Of a DNA stretch of 64,000 nucleotides, positions 17,850 to 26,876 are shown one piece after another. Each line of letters starts with the position of its first letter. The stretch's first letter is position 1. The DNA is taken from the NCBI GenBank assembly GCA_964526785.1, contig CAZGMJ010000005.1, positions 62,001 through 126,000 on the forward strand. The letters run 5' to 3'. Position numbers and translations under genes: made by a program. The notes under the pieces were generated by a model. The model saw nothing but the letters and a program-made list of their open reading frames with translations, did not search any database and was not told where the DNA came from. Source of the stretch: CAZGMJ01 sp964526785. Lineage in GTDB: Bacteria; Planctomycetota; Phycisphaerae; Sedimentisphaerales; Anaerobacaceae.

Positions 17850-20714
17850 CTATTGACTTCGAACGACTTCCGCGCAGCGATCGCACAAATCGGGATGATC
17901 TGCGTCTGTTCCCACGCTTGGCCGGTAATTCCAGCATCTCTCACACTTGGCGTGTTCGCTCTTCTCTGCTGAGACCGTCGTTTCCTCGCAATCGTCCTCT
18001 AAACGCACTTCGCTGACAATGCAGAGGGCCGCGAAACTGTCCAGGCCAAAATCCCGTATCGCAGCCGCATCCGCCTGCGTGCAGTTGAGACGTACACAAG
18101 CCTGCTGGTTGCTCGCAATCTCTTTGGTTTGGCGCAGATCTTCGAGCACGCGCAGCGCCTCATCGCGCAACTGCATCAACTGTTCCCATTTGGCCTGCTC
18201 CTCGCATGCTGCGACTGCGTCGTCTACTTCGGGCATTGTCGCCAGGTGAACGGATTGCGCGTCCTGCGATTTGTGCTCCAGCGATTGCCACGCCTCCTCA
18301 GCCGTGTGCACGAGAATCGGCGCCAAGAGGCGAATGAGGCTGTCGAGTATATGGTACATGGCTGTCTGGCCGCTGCGGCGAGACAGACTGTCGGTGGCGT
18401 CGCAGTACATTCTGTCCTTGAGCACGTCCATGTAGATACTGCTCATCTCGACCGTGCAGAAGTTGTACAGCAGGGAGAATGCCTTGTGGAAGATAAAACC
18501 GTCGTATGCCTCCAGTACGCCCGCAATCAGCCGCTGCAACTGGTGCATCGCCCACTTGTCGATCTCGAACATATCGGTGTACGCCACCGCATGCTCGTTC
18601 GGGTCAAAATCGTTCGTATTGCCGAAGAGATACCGCAGCGTATTGCGGATTTTGCGATATGCATCCTGCGTACGCCCGATGAGTTCATCATTACAGCGGA
18701 TGTCCTCCTGGTAGTTGACGCTGGAGACCCAGAGTCGCAGGATGTCGGATCCATACTTGCCGATCTCCTCCTGTGCATTGACGTAGTTACCCAAGGACTT
18801 GGACTGCTTCATACCCTTTTCATCAACGACGAATCCGTGCGTCAGAACGTTCTTGAAAGGAGGTTGTCCGATGGCTCCAAGAGCGGGCAACAGCGAAAGC
18901 TGGAACCAGCCCCTGTGCTGGTCCGAACCTTCCAGATACAGGTCCACGGGAACGGGCCACTGGGCCTCGCTGTGGCAGACACTGTACCAACTGCAACCCG
19001 ATTCGAACCACACATCGAAGATATTCTCTTCCTTCGTCAATGTGTCCAGATCGAAACCCTCCGGCAAAGCAAAATCCTCACCGAGGATTTCCCGGGCCGA
19101 ATCCGTGAACCAACTGTTCGAGCCCTTTTCGCCGATGTGTCGTGCAACCGCCAGTACCGACTCCTTTGTCAGTAGCGTCTTGCCCTCGGGGTTGACGAAT
19201 ACGGGTATGGGCAGGCCCCAACTCCGCTGGCGGCTGATGCACCAGTCCGGCCGCGATTCGAGCATGCCTGCGATACGCTTCTGGCCCCACTCGGGTATCC
19301 ATGTCACGTTTTCGACGCTTTCGGTCGCCATCTCGCGAAGCGTCCTGTCCGTCTCGCCGACCGGCCGATCCACGCTCACAAACCATTGCTCGGTAGCTCG
19401 GAAGATAACCGGTCCCTTGCTTCGCCAGCAATGCGGGTAGCTGTGATTCAGCTTGGCCTGGTGATAGAGCAGTCCTTCCGCGTCCAGTCGCTCATTGACG
19501 ATGCTGTCCACTTCCAGCACGTTTTTGCCGCGCAGCCATTGAGGCACCGTATCGTCATAGCACCCGTTATCCTGGACGGGGGAATACACGCCCAGTTCGT
19601 TCCTCTGGCCCGAGATATAGTCCTCGACGCCGTGGCCCGGAGCCGTATGCACAAGTCCCGTGCCGTCTTCGGTGGTTACGTAATCGGCGAGGATTACCAT
19701 GTACGCATCCTTGTCAGTCGGATTCTCTTTCACGAAGGGATGAATGTATCGCAGATGCGCCAGTTCGGTGCCTCGCACCCGCTTCTCGCTGACGCTGTAC
19801 TGTCCCTCCTGTAAGTCGCCCGCCGCGATCACCGCCTCCAGACGGTCTGCAGCCACAATACTGACGAAATGCGCGCCGTTCTTCTCGTATCTGACGGCAA
19901 CATAATCGAGATGCGGATGCACCGCCACCGCCAGATTGGCCGCCAGCGTCCAGGGCGTTGTCGTCCAGATCATGAAGCAGACCTTCGCCTGCTCGCTGTC
20001 GTCGCGTGCAATCAATCCCATATCGATCAGCTTGTCCAGACTCTCGTTTGCAGCCGGGAAGTTGACGAAGATGCTGGGAGAGGCGATCTCCTTGTATTCA
20101 AGCTCGGCCTCCGCCAGGGCGGTTTCGCAGCCAACGGACCAGTGAATCGGCTTGAGTTGCTTGTACACAAGCCCTTTCTCGACCAGCGTAGCAAATACTT
20201 CAAGAATGCCCTGTTCGTACTGAGGCTTGAAGGTCAGATAGGGATTCTCAAAGTCGCCGAATACGCCGAGTTGCTGGAACTGCCTGCCCTGGATCTTGAC
20301 GTACTTGCTCGCATACTTCATGCATGCTTTGCGTATCTCCAGTTTCGATTTCTCGCGTGCCGCCTCGCCCAGATCGGTGACGACTTTGGACTCGATAGGC
20401 AGTCCGTGGCAGTCCCAGCCGGGTACGTACGGAGCGTCGAAACCCGCCATCGTCTTGCATTTGACGACGAAATCCTTGAGCACTTTGTTTGTGACGTGCC
20501 CCATATGGATGTCGCCGTTTGCATAGGGCGGGCCGTCATGCAGAATATATTGTGCACAGCCTTTGCGCGCAGCGCGAATCCGATCGTAGATGCCGTCTTT
20601 GGCCCACTGCTTTCGCCACTGCGGCTCTCTCTGGACCAGATTCGCCTTCATGGAAAAACTGGTCTTCGGCAGATTCAGTGTATCACGATAGCCCTTCTTC
20701 TTCTCTTCAGGCAT
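17850..20714 (-). CDS. ileS: Isoleucyl-tRNA synthetase
   Basis: 954 aa from the ATG at 20714, which has GAGGA 8 bases upstream. The ATG at 20729 has none. The class I signature HMGH lies at residues 70-73 in GPPYANGDIHMGHVTNK, the editing domain is present, and the C-terminus has a zinc knuckle (CERCW with CDRCAE). The second signature reads KGMKQSKSLGN, so the usual KMSKS is KQSKS. The first Lys, the Ser and the second Lys are intact, so the enzyme is probably active. It charges tRNA-Ile in the cytoplasm. A consensus promoter lies at 20757-20785 and no T-box-like leader is visible. Confidence 0.97.
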   Translation of the reverse strand: MPEEKKKGYRDTLNLPKTSFSMKANLVQREPQWRKQWAKDGIYDRIRAARKGCAQYILHDGPPYANGDIHMGHVTNKVLKDFVVKCKTMAGFDAPYVPGWDCHGLPIESKVVTDLGEAAREKSKLEIRKACMKYASKYVKIQGRQFQQLGVFGDFENPYLTFKPQYEQGILEVFATLVEKGLVYKQLKPIHWSVGCETALAEAELEYKEIASPSIFVNFPAANESLDKLIDMGLIARDDSEQAKVCFMIWTTTPWTLAANLAVAVHPHLDYVAVRYEKNGAHFVSIVAADRLEAVIAAGDLQEGQYSVSEKRVRGTELAHLRYIHPFVKENPTDKDAYMVILADYVTTEDGTGLVHTAPGHGVEDYISGQRNELGVYSPVQDNGCYDDTVPQWLRGKNVLEVDSIVNERLDAEGLLYHQAKLNHSYPHCWRSKGPVIFRATEQWFVSVDRPVGETDRTLREMATESVENVTWIPEWGQKRIAGMLESRPDWCISRQRSWGLPIPVFVNPEGKTLLTKESVLAVARHIGEKGSNSWFTDSAREILGEDFALPEGFDLDTLTKEENIFDVWFESGCSWYSVCHSEAQWPVPVDLYLEGSDQHRGWFQLSLLPALGAIGQPPFKNVLTHGFVVDEKGMKQSKSLGNYVNAQEEIGKYGSDILRLWVSSVNYQEDIRCNDELIGRTQDAYRKIRNTLRYLFGNTNDFDPNEHAVAYTDMFEIDKWAMHQLQRLIAGVLEAYDGFIFHKAFSLLYNFCTVEMSSIYMDVLKDRMYCDATDSLSRRSGQTAMYHILDSLIRLLAPILVHTAEEAWQSLEHKSQDAQSVHLATMPEVDDAVAACEEQAKWEQLMQLRDEALRVLEDLRQTKEIASNQQACVRLNCTQADAAAIRDFGLDSFAALCIVSEVRLEDDCEETTVSAEKSEHAKCERCWNYRPSVGTDADHPDLCDRCAEVVRSQ

Positions 20715-20756
20715 CTGACTGGTCCTCATAAATAAAGACGAACGGTGAAATAGCGT

Positions 20757-20785
20757 AGTTTAGATGTCCGTGAGATTGCTGTCAA
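20757..20785 (-). promoter_or_regulatory. Sigma-70-type promoter of ileS
   Basis: On the minus strand, TTGACA (20780-20785), a 17-base spacer and TAAACT (20757-20762). The -35 is perfect. It leaves a leader of about 36 bases before the ileS ATG at 20714. Confidence 0.75.
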
Positions 20786-20936
20786 CCGCGGGACGTCGCA
20801 TACATGGTGTGTCCGAGTGCCGCATGTATTCCATAGCGCGCACATGACGGCTTCTGTCGCATTGTATAGACCCGTGTATTGCATGGTTGTCTTTGACCTG
20901 TCGCCACCGGATGTTCTTTCCCACCGTGCGGGCAAC

Positions 20937-20974
20937 AAAAAAGGCCTTCCAGAGTTTGCCGCTCTGAAAGGCCT
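20937..20974 (-). terminator. Intrinsic terminator of the small minus-strand unit
   Basis: On the minus strand a 13-bp stem with one mismatch (20962-20974 with 20942-20954, arms AGGCCTTTCAGAG and CTCTGGAAGGCCT) and a 7-base loop is followed directly by a run of six T (20937-20942). This is a textbook rho-independent terminator. It lies about 150 bases upstream of the ileS promoter on the same strand, so it must end a separate short transcript. Confidence 0.85.
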
Positions 20975-20998
20975 CGAAAGCTTCGTTTTTATGCTCAA

Positions 20999-21118
20999 TC
21001 AGGGCAACTCGATCCTCTTCGATTCAATTATAATAATGGCGGGCGTAGTTTCTGCGATGCCGATAACTCTAACGGTTCGCCAACCTTCCGTCATTTTCTT
21101 GTCGATTGTTCTAACCAT
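20999..21118 (-). CDS. Possible 39-residue small protein in a self-contained transcription unit
   Basis: The reading frame MVRTIDKKMTEGWRTVRVIG continues for 19 more residues to ELP and a stop. It lies between a consensus promoter (21162-21190) and a strong intrinsic terminator (20937-20974), both on the minus strand, and fills most of the predicted transcript of about 215 bases. The sequence alternates basic and hydrophobic residues (TTPAIIIIESKRIELP) and looks like beta strands. The ribosome binding site is weak (ACAGG, 11 bases away). I do not recognise a family. The alternative is that the transcript is a small regulatory RNA and the frame is accidental. Confidence 0.45.
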   Translation of the reverse strand: MVRTIDKKMTEGWRTVRVIGIAETTPAIIIIESKRIELP

Positions 21119-21161
21119 GGCAGCCAAAGCCTGTCTTGATTTCTTCCAAACCGAAACCGTC

Positions 21162-21190
21162 TATATACACGCCAAATCGGTCAAAGTCAA
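21162..21190 (-). promoter_or_regulatory. Consensus sigma-70 promoter of the small minus-strand unit
   Basis: TTGACT (21185-21190), exactly 17 bases, then TATATA (21162-21167) on the minus strand. The predicted transcript starts at about 21155 and ends at the terminator near 20937, giving about 215 bases. The rest of the 20730-21442 gap (upstream of the promoter to the GT2 gene) shows nothing else I can support. Confidence 0.75.
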
Positions 21191-21442
21191 GCGTCGGTTG
21201 AGCCGAATGTACGGAAAATGGCGGTATTAACGGCATTTTGCGGGGCACCCGGGAGGTCAAGCTGGTTGCGAACTGAATGATTTCCGCCGCCACCATACAA
21301 ACTCGCGTCCGGACGTCAACTGCAACTTGACCGGTTCGTTATCAATTAGTCCGTTTGCCGGCGAATCGGGGCTTTTTGAAGAAAACCTGCTTGGCAAATG
21401 TGCCGAAAAATGATATGGATTTGGCCTTCGGAGACAGGGTGT

Positions 21443-22189
21443 ATGTATAAGAATAAAAAAGTCGTCGTCATAATGCCGGCATACAACGCTGCGTCTACCC
21501 TGAAGCAGACGTACGATGAGGTCATGTCTCAGGGTGTCGTCGATTCCGTAATTGTGGTGGATGACGCCAGCAGCGACGGGACCACGGAAATAGCCAAGAC
21601 GCTACCGCAGACTGTGGTCCGCACACATCCCGAAAACCGCGGATACGGCGCCAATCAGAAGACTTGCTACGCGATGGCACTGGAAGAGGGGGCCGACATC
21701 ATTGTCATGGTGCATCCCGACTACCAGTATACGCCCCAGCTTATCCCTGCAATGGCATCGCTGATCGGCAACGGTCTGTATTCGTGCGTTCTTGGCTCCC
21801 GAATTCTCGGCGGTTATGCCTTGAAGGGCGGGATGCCCTGGTGGAAGTACATCGCCAACCGGTTTCTCACCTTCGCGGAAAACCTCCTGATTGGGGCCAA
21901 ACTTTCCGAATACCACACCGGCTATCGGGCATTCTCACGGCAACTGCTGGAGCAGGTACCGCTGGATGCGAATTCGGACGATTTCGTGTTCGATAACCAG
22001 ATGTTGGCCCAGGTGGTGTGGCTGGGGCATACCGTGGCGGAGGTCAGTTGTCCGACGAAGTATTTCGCCGAAGCCTCGTCGATCAACTTCTCGCGAAGCA
22101 TGAAGTACGGCTTCGGCTGCCTCTGGACCGCGGTGCTCTTTCGAATGGCTCGAATGGGGCTGATCAAGTCAACGCTGTTTCCTCGGTAA
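21443..22189 (+). CDS. Glycosyltransferase family 2 (DPM1/polyprenyl-phosphate type)
   Basis: 248 aa. The start at 21443 gives the compact N-terminus MYKNKKVVVIMPAYNA and has GGAG 9 bases upstream. GT-A motifs are VVDDASSDGT near residue 45 and a DPD-like VHPDYQY near residue 95, with the acceptor-side motif SEYHTGYRAFSR near residue 165. There is no C-terminal membrane domain, as in soluble or peripheral dolichol-phosphate-mannose-type enzymes. It would make a lipid-linked sugar at the inner face of the membrane. The next gene, a GT-C-like membrane protein, starts one base after its stop, so the pair probably supplies and uses one lipid-linked sugar donor. Confidence 0.85.
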   Translation: MYKNKKVVVIMPAYNAASTLKQTYDEVMSQGVVDSVIVVDDASSDGTTEIAKTLPQTVVRTHPENRGYGANQKTCYAMALEEGADIIVMVHPDYQYTPQLIPAMASLIGNGLYSCVLGSRILGGYALKGGMPWWKYIANRFLTFAENLLIGAKLSEYHTGYRAFSRQLLEQVPLDANSDDFVFDNQMLAQVVWLGHTVAEVSCPTKYFAEASSINFSRSMKYGFGCLWTAVLFRMARMGLIKSTLFPR

Positions 22190-22190
22190 G

Positions 22191-23903
22191 ATGCTTGCCT
22201 TTCTAAAAGCACATCGCGTTTTCTTCGTTGCGCTGGCAGTGGCCCTGGCGACAATCGCCGTCTACGGCCGCAGTGCTGGGTTCGGCTTCGTCAATTTCGA
22301 TGACCACGAATACGTAACCGGCAATCCACATGTCAATACCGGCCTGACCTGGGACAACATCGTTTGGGCGTTCACGAAATCGCATTCGTGCAACTGGCAC
22401 CCACTCACGTGGATATCCCACATGATCGATTGCGAGATAGCGGGACTGGAAGGGGGATGGCATCATGTCGTGAACGTCTTGTTCCACATCGCCAACACGA
22501 TTATCCTCTTCTTTCTGTTCAACAGGCTGACCGGCGCACTATGGCGCAGCGCTTTCGTCGCGGCCCTCTTTGCCCTGCATCCGCTGCACGTTGAGTCCGT
22601 CGCCTGGGTATCGGAGCGTAAGGATGTGCTCAGCACGTTCTTCTGGCTGTTGACAATGGCGGCATACGCGCGGTATGCCCGGCAACGGAGCGTTGGCAGA
22701 TATGTGTTGGTGCTGGTCGTATTCGCCCTGGGGCTTATGTCCAAGCCGATGCTTGTCACATTGCCCGTAGTGTTGTTGCTCTTCGACTATTGGCCGCTGA
22801 GGCGGCTGAGTTTCGAGCCCGCTCAGACCGAACGCATCAACGAGACCAGTGAATACCCCGGCGAATCGACGCGATCATCGAAGTTCAGAGGATCTGTCAG
22901 GCTGCTGCTCGAAAAAGTGCCGCTGTTTGGCATGGCCGGCATATCGAGCGTCATTACGATAATCGTGCAGCGGTATACGGAAGCGCCGCTGGAGGCGCTG
23001 GCGTTTCATCTACGCCTGGCCAACGCGTTTCTCTCGTATGTTCGTTATCTTGCCAGGATGATCTGGCCGGTGCGTCTGGCGGCCTTCTACCCCCACCCGG
23101 TTGATCGTGTGCCATATCTAATGGCGGGGGCGGCCCTCGTATTCTTGGTCGTTGTCTCTGCGATCGTGCTCCGGCGGGCAAGACGACAACGATACCTGCC
23201 TTTCGGCTGGCTTTGGTACCTCATAACATTGCTGCCCGTGATCGGCATCATTCAGGTGGGCGGTCAGTCTATGGCGGACCGCTACACATATGTCCCGCTG
23301 ATCGGCATCTTCGTCATAATTGCCTGGGGAGTTCCTGACGTGCTGACAAGATGGCCGCAATGCAGGAAACTTCTTTTGCCTGCCGCGATTATACTTCTTG
23401 CTGTCCTCTCGGTACTCAGCTTCATTCAGGTCGGCTATTGGAGCGATACAGTTGTTCTCTTCGAGCATGCAACTGAAGTGACGGTCGACAATGGAAGGAT
23501 GCATCAGTCGGTTGCGGCAGCCTTGCACGAACGTGGTGAACTGGACAGGGCGTGGCACCATTATCAGCAGGCCCTGCGCATCCAGCCCGATACCAGAGAA
23601 GTGCTCAACGGGGCCGGGTGGTTCCTGGCTACGGCAGCGGATCCGAAGTTCCGTGATCCGACCAGGGCCTTTCAATACGCCTGGCGGGCCTGCGAGGCGT
23701 CGGACTTCAAGGACCCGGCGGATTTGGATACATTGGCGGCTGCCTACGCGGCTCAGGGCAGGTTTCAGGACGCCGTCGAGACTGCCCGGAAAGCCCTGGA
23801 ACTTGCTCCGGATGCATGGAAACCCGATTACCGCCAGCGGCTCGAACTCTACAAGTCGGGCAAGCCATATATCCATTCGGGCGAACAAGAACGCGAGAAG
23901 TGA
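22191..23903 (+). CDS. TMTC-like multispanning membrane glycosyltransferase with C-terminal TPR repeats
   Basis: 570 aa. The N-terminal 420 residues hold about 10-11 hydrophobic helices, with a first periplasmic loop (FVNFDDHEYVTGNPHV, then NWHPLTWISHMIDC) and FALHPLHVESVAWVSERKD. These motifs are typical of the bacterial relatives of TMTC O-mannosyltransferases (GT-C fold). The Asp pair in the first loop is the expected catalytic site. Residues about 430-560 form TPR-like helices (AWHHYQQALRIQPD, ALELAPDAWKPDYR). It probably transfers a lipid-linked sugar to exported proteins or cell-wall polymers. It is coupled to the GT2 gene with 1 base between stop and start. Confidence 0.75.
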   Translation: MLAFLKAHRVFFVALAVALATIAVYGRSAGFGFVNFDDHEYVTGNPHVNTGLTWDNIVWAFTKSHSCNWHPLTWISHMIDCEIAGLEGGWHHVVNVLFHIANTIILFFLFNRLTGALWRSAFVAALFALHPLHVESVAWVSERKDVLSTFFWLLTMAAYARYARQRSVGRYVLVLVVFALGLMSKPMLVTLPVVLLLFDYWPLRRLSFEPAQTERINETSEYPGESTRSSKFRGSVRLLLEKVPLFGMAGISSVITIIVQRYTEAPLEALAFHLRLANAFLSYVRYLARMIWPVRLAAFYPHPVDRVPYLMAGAALVFLVVVSAIVLRRARRQRYLPFGWLWYLITLLPVIGIIQVGGQSMADRYTYVPLIGIFVIIAWGVPDVLTRWPQCRKLLLPAAIILLAVLSVLSFIQVGYWSDTVVLFEHATEVTVDNGRMHQSVAAALHERGELDRAWHHYQQALRIQPDTREVLNGAGWFLATAADPKFRDPTRAFQYAWRACEASDFKDPADLDTLAAAYAAQGRFQDAVETARKALELAPDAWKPDYRQRLELYKSGKPYIHSGEQEREK

Positions 23904-23989
23904 CCTGCCCGGGTGATTCATTGGAATTGCCTGTCCTCTTCCTCGCAGGTACGACCCCCGGTGTTCGCTTTACCCTTTGTCGGTTTGTC

Positions 23990-24019
23990 TTGACGGGATG
24001 ACAAGACCGGCCGTATATT
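23990..24019 (+). promoter_or_regulatory. Sigma-70-type promoter of polA
   Basis: TTGACG (23990-23995), an 18-base spacer and TATATT (24014-24019). The predicted transcription start is at about 24026-24027, which is the A of the polA ATG at 24027. No Shine-Dalgarno is present, so the polA mRNA is predicted to be leaderless. Confidence 0.7.
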
Positions 24020-24026
24020 AGCCCGC

Positions 24027-26783
24027 ATGGCGAAAAAACTCTATGTTATCGACGGGCATTCACATATCTACGCATCCTATTTTGCACCCATGCGGGGCCA
24101 ATTGACGAGTCCCTCAGGCGAACCCACAAAAGCGACGTACATCTTTACCATGGCCATAGTCGGATTGATCCGCAAACACAATCCCGACATGCTGGTCGTA
24201 GCGATGGACAGCAAGACACCGACTTTTCGTCACGAAATGTACGCGGAGTACAAAGCGCATAGACCCCCGATGCCAGAAGACATGCCCGGCCAGATAGACA
24301 AGATCGAGCAGATACTCGATGCCATGCATATCCCCATTCTGCGCGTCGACGGCTATGAGGCCGATGACATAATCGGAACGCTCGCAAAAAGGGCGGGCGA
24401 GCACGGCTACGAGTGCATTATTTGCTCGAATGATAAGGATATCCTTCAGCTCATCAACGACCGCGTCAGTACGTTCAATCTGAAGAAGCAGACACAGTTT
24501 GGCATTGAGGATATGCGGAAGCAAATGGGCATCGAACCCAGGCAGTTTGTCGATTGTCTGGCTTTGCAGGGCGACACATCGGACAACATTCCGGGCATTC
24601 CGGATGTCGGGCCCAAGACCGCGCTGAATTGGATCAAGAAATACGGATCGATTGAGAACCTTTACGAGCATAGCGACGAGATTAAGGGTAAGCGGGGAGA
24701 CAACCTTCGCAGGCATCGCAGGGAACTCGAACTCGGACGCGAACTTGTAACGATCAAGTGCGATGTCCCGCTCGATATTGATGAATCGCAAATGCGCCTG
24801 GGGAGTTTCGACAAAGCCAGGCTCACCAGCTTGTTCAAGGAACTGGGCTTTACGCGGCTGATCCGGCAAATGGACCTGGATGACAGCGAGCCGTCGAGCG
24901 ATGCCAACGAAGCAGTCGATGCGGACGATCTGCCTGGCGAATCTGCAGCCCCTGTTCGCCCGGAATCGGCTAAGACGGTTACTCATGAGTACAGACTGGT
25001 CGATACGCCCGAAGCGTTCGAGACGTTCCTTCAGGAGTTGAAGAAGCAAAAGCGATTCGCCATCGATACGGAGACTACGAGCGTGCAGCCGATGCGAGCT
25101 GATCTGGTCGGTGTGAGCTTCTGCTGGCACGAACGGGTTGCCTGCTATCTACCCGTAAGAGCGCCTATGGCGGCGAAATGTCTCGATATCCAGCTTGTTC
25201 GCGACGGGCTCGGTCCGATACTGGCCGATGAGCGCGTCGAGAAGATCGGTCAGAATCTCAAATACGATCTGCTGGTCCTCCGCAACGCACACATGCCCGT
25301 ACGCGGCATTCATTTCGATACGATGGTGGCCTCCTACTGCCTGGATGCTGAGCGTCGCGGGCATTCTCTCGACAGGATGGCTCTGGATTTCCTCGGCTAT
25401 GAGTGCATGCCCATCCACGCACTGATCGGCAAGGGTAAGAACCAACTGACGTTCGATATGGTCGATACCGCCGCTGCGTGCGAATATGCCGCAGAGGATG
25501 CGGACATCACCTACCAACTCTACGAGTACCTCAATGCCCGCCTCCAACAGCAACCTCAGATCAGACAGCTTTTCGAGCAAGTGGAGATGCCCCTGATACC
25601 GGTCCTTGCGGAGATGGAATTCAACGGTGTCTCGCTCGATACGAGGGTCCTGCGCGAGATGTCCACGCAGATCAGCGACGAACTGGAATCGGTGACCGGC
25701 GCGATTTACGAACACGCCGGGACCGTCTTTAACATAGACTCGCCAAAGCAACTGGGTGAGGTTCTCTTCGACAAGCTGGGCCTGACCGCCGTTCGTGTCG
25801 GCAAGACAGGGCGGAGCACCGATGCGGCAGTTCTCGAACGGCTTGCCGCCGAGCACCCAATCGCTGAACTCGTATTGCGGTATCGGGCTCTCAGCAAGCT
25901 CAGGAATACCTACGTGGACAAACTCGGAACCCTGATCCATCCTCGCACCAGCCGGGTCCATGCCTCTTTCAATCAGACCGTCACATCCACAGGCAGGCTC
26001 AGTTCGAGTGATCCCAACCTTCAAAACATACCTATACGAACTGAGATCGGCCGCAAGATTCGTTCGGCTTTTGTGCCGGAAGCAAGAGACGACTGCATCC
26101 TCAGCGCCGACTACTCGCAGATCGAGTTGCGACTGCTCGCACATTTCTCCAGGGATGCCGCACTGTTGAAAGCCTTCGCTGAAGACAGGGATATTCATGC
26201 CTTCGTAGCCTCCCAGATATTCGACGTGCCGCTCGATGACGTCACCGACGAAATGCGGTCCCGGTGCAAGGCGGTCAATTTCGGCATCATCTATGGGCAG
26301 GGGGCTTTCGGGTTGTCCCGCAGCATCGGCATCAGCATGGTTGAGGCTCGTCAGTTTATAGAGGATTACTACGCCCGCTACGGATCGATTCGCCAGTTTA
26401 TGGATGCGTGTGTGGAACAGGCAAAGAAGAAGGGCTATGCTGAGACGATTCTCCACCGCCGGCGCAGAATCCAGGATCTCTATTCGCGAAATGCCAATCG
26501 TCGGGCCCAGGCCGAACGCCTCGCCGTGAACACGGTTGTTCAGGGCTCGGCGGCCGACCTGATTAAGGTGGCGATGATCAACATCCAGAATCGTATCGAC
26601 GCAGAAGACTTGCCCGTAAGGCAAATTCTGCAGATTCACGATGAACTGGTCTTCGAGCTGCCTCGGGCGCAGGCGACAGAGCACGCGGCGTGGATAGAGG
26701 AGCACATGACCGGTGCGATTGAAATAGATGTTCCGTTGAAGGTGGACATCAGTTGGGGATCGAGTTGGCTAAGCGAGAAATAG
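24027..26783 (+). CDS. polA: DNA polymerase I
   Basis: 918 aa, full length for the family. The 5'-3' exonuclease domain occupies about 1-290 (YEADDIIGTLA, CSNDKDILQL, LQGDTSDNIPGIPDVGPKTA). The 3'-5' proofreading domain (about 325-510) keeps its acidic residues (FAIDTETTSV and a conserved YAAEDADITYQLY), so proofreading is probably active. The polymerase domain (about 540-918) shows motif A SADYSQIELRLLAHFS, motif B with RCKAVNFGIIYGQGAFGLS and motif C IHDELVFELP. It acts in Okazaki fragment maturation and repair in the cytoplasm. Its promoter abuts the start codon. No clear intrinsic terminator is visible in the 93 bases downstream. Confidence 0.97.
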   Translation: MAKKLYVIDGHSHIYASYFAPMRGQLTSPSGEPTKATYIFTMAIVGLIRKHNPDMLVVAMDSKTPTFRHEMYAEYKAHRPPMPEDMPGQIDKIEQILDAMHIPILRVDGYEADDIIGTLAKRAGEHGYECIICSNDKDILQLINDRVSTFNLKKQTQFGIEDMRKQMGIEPRQFVDCLALQGDTSDNIPGIPDVGPKTALNWIKKYGSIENLYEHSDEIKGKRGDNLRRHRRELELGRELVTIKCDVPLDIDESQMRLGSFDKARLTSLFKELGFTRLIRQMDLDDSEPSSDANEAVDADDLPGESAAPVRPESAKTVTHEYRLVDTPEAFETFLQELKKQKRFAIDTETTSVQPMRADLVGVSFCWHERVACYLPVRAPMAAKCLDIQLVRDGLGPILADERVEKIGQNLKYDLLVLRNAHMPVRGIHFDTMVASYCLDAERRGHSLDRMALDFLGYECMPIHALIGKGKNQLTFDMVDTAAACEYAAEDADITYQLYEYLNARLQQQPQIRQLFEQVEMPLIPVLAEMEFNGVSLDTRVLREMSTQISDELESVTGAIYEHAGTVFNIDSPKQLGEVLFDKLGLTAVRVGKTGRSTDAAVLERLAAEHPIAELVLRYRALSKLRNTYVDKLGTLIHPRTSRVHASFNQTVTSTGRLSSSDPNLQNIPIRTEIGRKIRSAFVPEARDDCILSADYSQIELRLLAHFSRDAALLKAFAEDRDIHAFVASQIFDVPLDDVTDEMRSRCKAVNFGIIYGQGAFGLSRSIGISMVEARQFIEDYYARYGSIRQFMDACVEQAKKKGYAETILHRRRRIQDLYSRNANRRAQAERLAVNTVVQGSAADLIKVAMINIQNRIDAEDLPVRQILQIHDELVFELPRAQATEHAAWIEEHMTGAIEIDVPLKVDISWGSSWLSEK

Positions 26784-26876
26784 GCGGGCGGATCTCTCAC
26801 GGGCACCCGCGCTTTGCGAAAACCCGTCGCGTGAATCCTGTTTGGCGGGTTTCCGACGACACGGCGAGCAAGCCGC

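Noticed and set aside
20817..21230. Plus-strand 137-codon open frame in the gap between ileS and the GT2 gene
   Set aside because: It runs antisense through the ileS-distal terminator hairpin and the small minus-strand unit, has no ribosome binding site, and its translation shows no domain-like pattern.
25149..26705. 518-codon open frame antisense to polA
   Set aside because: It is an antisense shadow caused by the codon pattern of polA. The sense frame has all polymerase motifs and the antisense translation has none.
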